Shown: piece by piece, positions 56,301 through 64,000 of the stretch
Position numbering within the stretch: the stretch's first letter is position 1
How the letters are laid out: each line of letters opens with the position of its first letter
Source of the DNA: Apostichopus californicus
Lineage: Eukaryota > Echinodermata > Holothuroidea > Aspidochirotida > Stichopodidae
DNA: 64,000 nucleotides
Reading direction: 5' to 3'
Assembly: GCA_020650975.1 (NCBI GenBank)
Contig: JAIPMN010000521.1
Coordinates: 55,753-119,752, forward strand
Notes under the pieces: generated by a model
The model's input: the letters and a program-made list of their open reading frames with translations, nothing else
The model's database searches: none
Told to the model about the DNA's origin: nothing
Program-made: the position numbers and the translations under genes

Positions 56301-59300
56301 AGGGTTTCATTAATTGCGAAACTGGTGAGCGTCGAGAGGGCAAAGTTAGGGTGAATAATTTTTTTTTTTCAATCTATATCATCCGCAGCGTAGCAAGCCT
56401 TAATTTATTACCATTTGCACTTGTTAAATATGAAAGGTCGCTCTTGGTTCTAGTGTAATGTAATCTTGGCACACACATATCCAAGATCTTATTTTTTTGT
56501 TAGCTGCATATTTTCGTTGTAGTTTAGTATTGGTTGTGTGGGGTTTTTTGTTACAAGGAGGGCTTGTACAGATGGCTCTCTGTGAGTAAAGCTGTTTTAA
56601 TTGTCTGTAGGCTAGGAATGTTTGTGGCCTTGTGCTATTCCTTTTGTGGTCAGTAAATTTCCATATAAGGAAAGTTCTTACTTATTGCCCTTGTCACAGC
56701 ACATTTTCTTCACTGGTTTGCATATACTTTACACACACTTTTGTGGAGAGGGTCAGTTCTTGTAGTGTTGGTTTAAACTCACATATATTTCTTTGATGTA
56801 GTGATATATGCTTATGGAAAATATTTTGCAGAGCCTTTCGTCACATTTGTTATATAACCTTTCAAGTTTCATGTATTTAACATAGCTGGGTTAAAATGTA
56901 CCATCAAACACACATATCCATCAAGAAGTTTGTGGTCCTTTTTATCATTGATACTTAATGTATTTTAAAATCTTGGTCCTCATTCTAACCGTCACATTTG
57001 TCTAGCCTTTTAGACAATTCACAACGCCATTCACACATGTTGCATGAACTGGTACATGGTGTTGTTTGTTCTTAAATATGCCCTTCAACAAAATATTTCT
57101 GTCCACTATAATTTTGGTAATCCATGCCTGCTTTGCATAGACATGGAATGTTACTGAAGAATGCAAAGTTTACACAGTCGTCTAACTCAGAAGCAAAAAT
57201 ATTTATTTCACTTCTGCAGTTTAAATGTCATCATTAAGTCTATTTTTTGTTTGATTTGTAGTTGTATTCAAAGAAAATTGTTATATCATGGACAACCCCA
57301 TAAAACTTACTGTAAATAACAAGCATTGCTAGCATCAGCATACTGTAGTTGCATAGGCCTTTATATATACACATCTGCCATCTCTACATGTTGGCTAGGT
57401 GGAATCAAATTTTACAAAGCTCTAGATGCAACTCTGGACTCCTTCCTTGTAAAGTTAAAATTCAGTAAACAGTTGCTGTCAAGCTGTGAATGTCTCCTCA
57501 CGATTTTCTGTCCCACGTTCTGTGTCTCCTCTCAACTATTGCACTTTCGGATCCACCTGGACTACAATTACTTGTAATGTAGTTTAACACTGTGCCTCAT
57601 CCAACCCATATCCAGATCAATGCCCACTTTTTCCTCTGTGCAACTGTACCCAATTTGTGATATCTAAAACTTGCATCTCATTCACTTGTACCTGTCCAGA
57701 ACCAGTTAAAGGCATTGAAGACTCGCCCCAAACCGCCTGCCGCGCTCTGAAAAAGTTAACTTTCCGTTGCTTGCAAGTGAAGTTTTTCTCTTGTCGCTAC
57801 AAAATGCAGACAGTAATGAAACGTGATACCTTGTTATCTTAAGCTGGACCTGAGATGTCCATCGCTGTACCGTTTGTACACTGTGCTGTGGGTATTGACC
57901 GCAGCTGTATGTACTGACTGTACACTAGTGTCTTATTACCGACGGTAGCAAGCTGTGTACACGTGTATTTTCTGGGATCGATGGTGGTGTTTAACACTTC
58001 TGTTACACCTCATTCGAAACTAGGTCAGATTACCGGCATTTGATGTTTTTTTTGCGCGAGTCTTCACACCCTTTAAGTTCTGGGATGGCTACCATATTGA
58101 GCTCTTGCAATTTTTTTTTCAGAAACCTCAAACAGGTCTTCACAAGTTGGTTTTAAGATGTCAACAAGAAGTATACAATACTGAGTTTAGTCTCCTAACT
58201 ATAGGTCTATACAAAGCCCAAAGTGAAGCATAAATCCTTCTCTTCATCCTGTGAGAACTTGTTATCTCTGTTAATGGCTGTATCCAATGTAGTACTATAA
58301 ATCTCAGTGTGTGAAATAATGTGTCATTGACACCTTTTCTTATACATGTGTTAGCCATGACAGAAGTACAGCATTTTTTCATATTGTGACAAAATCCTTT
58401 TAATGCGCAACAGATTGCCACTACGTTTTATTTTACATCCCACACAACTGATAGCCACATAATAGGTTTACTTTCCCTTAACGTAAACAAGACTGCCGTT
58501 TATGTTTTGTAAACTTTTGTCATCAGTTTCGGGGCATGTTTGCAAAACGTTCATTTGGAGCAGTACTACTCGTTTAAGATCAAACTGTGACCCCCCTCGT
58601 AGAGCACCACACCAAATGAACCGTTTTAGTACGAGTAAACTAATGAATCTGTAAACTTGACTTTGTAACAGTTGATGTGTCCAGACTCTCTTGCCACATG
58701 AAAGGGTCAATTTTAGCATGGTCAATAGGAAATTGGAAATTAACCATCGATAATTAAGGAAAAAAACATTACTTACCAAAGGAAAAAACTTAAAAAATTA
58801 CTTAAGTTCCATAAACTGCATTTCTTGTGGGAGTTTAATGGTGAAGATGTTTGGAATTTTACCAAAATTGAGCACGCAAAGATCGACTAAGAAGGAAGAT
58901 TATCTTTGGAACCAATTCCTACTAATGCTGCGAGAGAACTTTCCAACATAGTAACAGTTTCTCGTAAAGGCGAACATAGTTAATTAGGTGTGTATTCTAA
59001 ATGACAATGATACAAAATTGGCATTTTAACGTAATAAAAAAAAAAAATTATATTTAAGATCCCCAGGTACCGTAGAAAATGTGTTCCTCTCTCTGTGCTT
59101 TTTGAATCATACTGAAAAGTAACGAAAAACATACATTTAATTCTAGTTTAAGTTACAAACGTATATAAATCAAAATATGGGAACAGCTGCCGACATGGAA
59201 GGTATATAGATAGCACCTCTCACGTGAGGTGTACTGTAAATATTCTGTGAGCTATATCTACCAGACTACCGCTAATTAGTATTTTCAAATTCAAAATATT

Positions 59301-61966
59301 AAGCCTGTTATAACAATGTTCTTAATTAACATTGAGCTGCTAATGTGTATAGCTGGCCGCACATTATTGTAAACATGTTACTAGTACTGACATACGTATG
59401 TTCAGTATGATTCAACAACAAAGGTAAGTGTTGGGATAACATATGTCAAAGAGAACAACTTTATAGTCGTGTGTGTAGTTATGAGTCGTTTGTGATACGT
59501 TGATGTGTTGTTCATGTTTGCTCTTGAAGTATCTTCATCATCTTCAGAAAATATACTGTAGAACATGGACATGATATATGACACAGTCCTTTGTCGTAAT
59601 AATGTGTCATGTTTTTAGCATTCTGTACGCTCAGAGACAGAAATGTATTTTTATACAGAATCAAGTTAAAACAGCAGTTTGAGTTCATGTTGAGAAATGT
59701 GTTGATCGCAATCTTTATTAAAATGGCTTTAGGCAAAATCATGTGACAAATTCTGTTTGAATACAAACATAGGACTTCAGGTTAGTTTCATCCCTGAAAT
59801 AATGAATAAAACATGCAAAAGTATGGACATTTTCCACATTTGCTGTTTGCTTTTATAAATTTGAATACTATATTATGTGACAAGATGTGATAAAATGTTG
59901 AGAATCAAATCAAATTCATTATTAAATTACTCTTTCTTTTAACTTTACTTGGTAGAATCTTCCAGAAAGCCAGTTCACACAAGAGTCTTAAGAACCTTGA
60001 ATTTATTTTGCAATATTTAAAGTTTTAAGTGTAACTCTATATAGTACATATATGTAAAACTGTTGGCAGTTCGCAACTAGCTGCTCAATTTTGAGCAGAC
60101 AATGTTTAATGCATGATTAACACTTAAACCAGGAATTGCCGCGAAGTTACATCAAATTTAGCTAATTTTTCCTTAACCTTACACACCTATTTTTCCTACT
60201 CGCTGGTACCATGATATGATTAGTGTGATCCTGGACCTTTGGGATGGATTTTTTCGTTTTTATCAGACTGGGTCATTCAGATAGAGTACTGAAGGTGAAA
60301 GGTCATGAACTGTCTGTCTTTTTATCTGGGTTACTAACCTTTACACAGAGGACAATGGCAATATAGGTCATATCGTACAGTACAGTACATACAGAAGCAC
60401 TATGTAGCACTGTAGTATAGGTGTACTGTTATTTCAAGTGTCATGAATTTGGTCAGTCATGCTTGAGAGATTATTACAGGTGTGACAAATTTGCATATTT
60501 TGTGTATATCCAATACCAACATATAAATTTCCCATTGCAGTGTCTACCATGCATAGACCTATTGAACATATCTATTTAATACTATGATTAGCCCAGACTA
60601 TTTATTCAGCCTGCAACTTATTTTTGCTTGAAAGAAAATGAGATATATGCTGGCATGATGGAACTTTGATAGCTAAATAGCAACAGACAACAATTGGGGC
60701 ATAGCTGTATTACACTTTGTGTAGCGTAACTTTGGCTTAAAAATGTTCAAAAAGAGTTAATTGTGAAGTGAATGAAACATCAAAAGTAATATGGATCATT
60801 ATTATGAGTTAATTTATTCAATGTATGTAATGACACAAAAATAGAATACAGTATTTTGTGAAACCAGGAAATTGGTTGGGCAATGCATGGTTATTGTGGA
60901 CAAGTGTTCATTTACCAGGGGACAGGATAAACTTAAAACAATAACTCTTTCAACAGGCTCTAAATTACTCTGCTGAGAAATAAGAAACAAATTTGGAGAT
61001 TCATGTCGGTAATTTTGTTTTAAAGCAGTTCATAGCTCTTTCTGCCCCTACCTCTGGTTACATCAGTTCTATTCTATTAATTTGATAGTCAGAAAATTCA
61101 GTTCTTCAACAAAGTTTAAAATGGCAGAAATAATCATCACTTTTATTCAACGATGTAGTTCTATTTACCATTTACTCTCCCCACCCACCTCCCGCCCACC
61201 CATTCAAAGTGTCTGACACTGGGTCATTTGTACAGGACCACTCTATTGCAGTACTGTATCTTACAAGTACTCACAGGTCTATCAGCAGCAAATAGTGGCT
61301 TATGAGGCCAGGTCCTACAAACCACACTGTATTATATGAAGAGGATTATTATTCTGTACACCTTGTACAGTACCTGTTTGATTCATCAATATTTAACACA
61401 ACCAATAAAAGCCCTCCTTACTGTAGCTAGATGTATATACTATAGTTAAGAAAGATTTGATGTTTGTTATCTTTATACTGCAATGCACCTCCTGATCCTT
61501 GACAAGTCTACATACAAAGGAATCCTTTGTTTGTCAAAGATCTTCTCCCTTCACACTGAGTCTTTTCATTTTGAGGTTAGAAAGCCATCATTATGATTGC
61601 TATAAAGTGATTGCAAATTGTTAGCTGTTTCTATAGGACTTAAACTTTCAGAATCAATGAGCACTCTATGCTATTATCATTTTGCCCTATATATATGTGG
61701 TAGACTCTTCTGACCACTGGTTTCATTACAATTGTCTGAACTCCAATAAATCTTGCTTTCTCCTCCCCTAGCTACAATACCAACAACTCACACATCGTTT
61801 AGCTTCCAAGTACCAGCTTGTCCTGTAGTTTACAAAACTGTTCACCATTACACTTGTAATAAAAAAGCAGTACATATATATCTCTACTGTATATCCACCA
61901 CAGGAAGTGTACTAATTTAAAATACTGTCTGGTAACACACACACACACACAGAGAGGGGTAGGTAC

Positions 61967-62003
<37 letters not shown>

Positions 62004-63890
62004 TGCATTCTTTGTTAGTATCATTATACACTGTGGACACTTTCATCATTGATTAATTTTACATGTGTGACATATTCCCTCCAAGTTTGGCTTCCTTCTT
62101 TGTGCTGGAGATAAACACTGCAGACCAGGGCATGAGTCACCAATGAAATCATAAATTGGCTAGATGCTTTACAGTGGCAACTTTAGAAGCATTGTGAAGC
62201 CTTCAAAGACATTTTTATCTGACATTGGCAAGTAGCTTGGTGAATTTTTACAGTGTCAGATAGCGGGATGATATCCTTGTTTGAATAACATCTATGTCAT
62301 GTTTCTTGCTATTCACTCTTTCCCTCTCTCTCTCTATGATGCAGTTGGGTGCTCTACTTCCATAGTAAGTAGCATCTGATTATTGTATGAGAAGGTTTAT
62401 TCTCAATTTTCAAAAAATGCAATTTGCAAATGAGTGATACATGTATACATGCTAAACTGCAGTCCACTGTTTAATTAATTTTTTTGGTGTGTCGATGCTT
62501 TCGTATACATGTTCGTCGCACTACAAAGTCCACCGATACACAAACCCTACTTAACCAAACAAATTGTCATCCATTTTACCTAATTCTCTGTGCCATCTCG
62601 ACAGTGAAGACCTTGGGAGTTAAACATAATTAAATTCTTATTTTTTTCAGCCAAAAAATTTGCAAATTGATGTTTGAGCAGGGCGCAGCCAATAAGATGA
62701 TTCTAAATCATTATTGAATGAATTCCACTGCTTTCTCTCAAGGTTGAAAAGAAACTTTCAGAATCTGAAAAAAAAAAAGAGAAGAAAAAAACAAAAGAAG
62801 GTTTATCTGCAATTTGAGTTAAAGTAGAAAGAACAGACTTAAATTGAATTTCTATTTTTCTCTTTTGGATTGTTACGAAAAATATAACCCAGTGATTCCA
62901 ATCATCCTTCACTATCTCTCCTGAGACAGAACTTTCCATGCTACAATTCATCGAAATATTTATGATAAACTGGAATCCATGATTTTGAAATTTTGAATGA
63001 AGACATCATAGAACAGATTAGTATTCAATTAATGATTCTTGACTGCCAGCTTCTCTGTCCTTGGAGGTAGGTAGATGTTACCTTTGACACATTTTCATGA
63101 TCTCTGTAGTACCAACAAAATGTTTCCATATTGCTCAACATATTAAATTATACAGATCACACAGGTACTTCGTGGGATTCAGCAGACGACGACGTAGGGA
63201 ATCCTGCCTAGACCCAATTGTTCGTTGCTTCCAACAGTTGCTTTAAGTTAAGATGAGCATTCTAAAAGCATGTTGTAATTTAAGTGATTTTTCTGAAATT
63301 AAGTGACAACAATCCTGATGACTGTCATTTTATGGAAACTAAGAAAGTTTGTCATTAGATTTTGAATCCCGCAGCAATGTGTTAGGTTGTTCGTAAGATT
63401 GTGTTAAATTGGCAAAATTTGACGTGTATAGTTCAGATATATTTCAGATTTCAGGCTCTCGCATCATTGAGTCTAGATGTGAAATCAGTTGGGAGATGTC
63501 GGCGATTCTGAAGTTCCTCTTACTTCAGTTACTTGTGTTACATGTAAAACTTGGAATGATACAAGCTAGACAGCAAACTGTTGTAACACTCTTTCTGTTT
63601 AATAGGTCTTGGGATATTTTCAGTTAATTTATCCATTAGCCTTCGGTATAGTTCGTCACACACTCCTCAAGCCTGAGCATGACATTGCCGTTAATACCAA
63701 AGTCTGTATTTACCTACCGTACCCTTTGGTAGTAACATTTTACAATCTTGTTCGAGTTGAAAGAGTCACGATAGAATGGGTTGTCAGAGCTGATTAGGTG
63801 GTGGATTAAATCAATTAGGAAGTCCCAGGAGGTAGGGATGGAGAGGGTTGGTAGGGGTGGAGGAGGGGATGGTTATTAGATAGTACTTAC
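56301..63890. other. No gene recognised
   Basis: AT-rich with scattered splice-like signals. A GC-richer patch lies at 57690-57790. Single exon-like pieces (62345-62364, 63165-63246, 63496-63627) cannot be linked to one another in phase. Confidence 0.5.
61938..62003. repeat. Compound microsatellite (CA)n-(TA)n-(GA)n
   Basis: Runs of CA, TA and GA dinucleotides in 66 bases. Simple sequence, no other feature. Confidence 0.9.
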
Positions 63891-63940
63891 TAATGACCAT
63901 CACAATCAAGGAGGAGAATGAAGGCGTAGTGTACACAGGT
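63891..63940 (-). CDS. Candidate 50-base internal exon of an unidentified gene
   Basis: On the minus strand, a pyrimidine-rich acceptor (cgttttcctacag) and a consensus donor (ATTA|gtaagt) bracket 50 bases open in two frames, for example PVYTTPSFSSLIVMVI. Upstream exons would lie beyond 64000. No partner exon was found inside the window and the peptide is not recognised. Confidence 0.2.
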
Positions 63941-64000
63941 CTGTAGGAAAACGTGATGTAAGAGAGTTAAAATAATGTTGGTGGAAATGTACATACTTAT

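Noticed and set aside
57690-57790. GC-richer patch with splice-like signals on both strands
   Set aside because: Gives competing short exons in both directions; none joins another exon or resembles a known protein.
62345-63246. 20-base microexon (62345-62364) joined to a terminal exon at 63165-63246
   Set aside because: In the phases tested the junction creates a stop at once, or puts the second exon in a frame that closes early; no support beyond the splice signals.

Overview
This is animal nuclear DNA: AT-rich, with GT-AG introns, long introns full of minisatellites and transposon remnants, and two N gaps (48 N at 1982-2029 and 10 N at 51655-51664). The proteins are metazoan chromatin and membrane-transport families. 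The small amount of non-vertebrate detail suggests an invertebrate, possibly a marine deuterostome such as an echinoderm. That placement is inference; the sequence does not fix the phylum.

Left half (1-about 34.3 kb, + strand): the 3' part of a KMT2C/KMT2D (MLL3/MLL4, Drosophila Trr/Lpt group) histone H3K4 methyltransferase gene. I reconstructed 30 coding exons from 796 to the TGA at 31991-31993. Every splice phase agrees, giving about 3,906 residues. In order they encode the end of a PHD finger, a basic linker, an HMG box, two giant disordered exons (with LXXLL motifs, a coiled coil, an SP-rich repeat tract and polyQ), an FCS-like zinc knuckle, an extended PHD, FYRN/FYRC, a WDR5-binding (Win) motif, SET and post-SET. 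The 5' part, with the earlier PHD fingers, lies outside the window. Introns hold a 41-bp minisatellite, a broken 47-bp array with a 172-bp palindrome, and two hAT-type MITEs with perfect 8-bp target duplications, inserted in opposite orientation.

Middle (about 34.3-48.3 kb): the KMT2 3' UTR and an AT-rich gap, then a complete 10-exon gene on the minus strand (48344 down to 38887). It encodes a 517-residue SV2-type major facilitator transporter. The two genes are tail to tail. Three separate minisatellites lie in its introns, two of them close to a splice donor.

Right part (48.3-64 kb): no gene I can support. It holds repeats, a gap flanked by a duplicated sequence (probable assembly artefact), CpG-richer patches and a few isolated exon-like segments. 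The best of these, 63891-63940 on the minus strand, could belong to a gene continuing beyond the window.

The two genes have no evident functional link. The first acts at enhancers in the nucleus and the second is a 12-helix membrane transporter.
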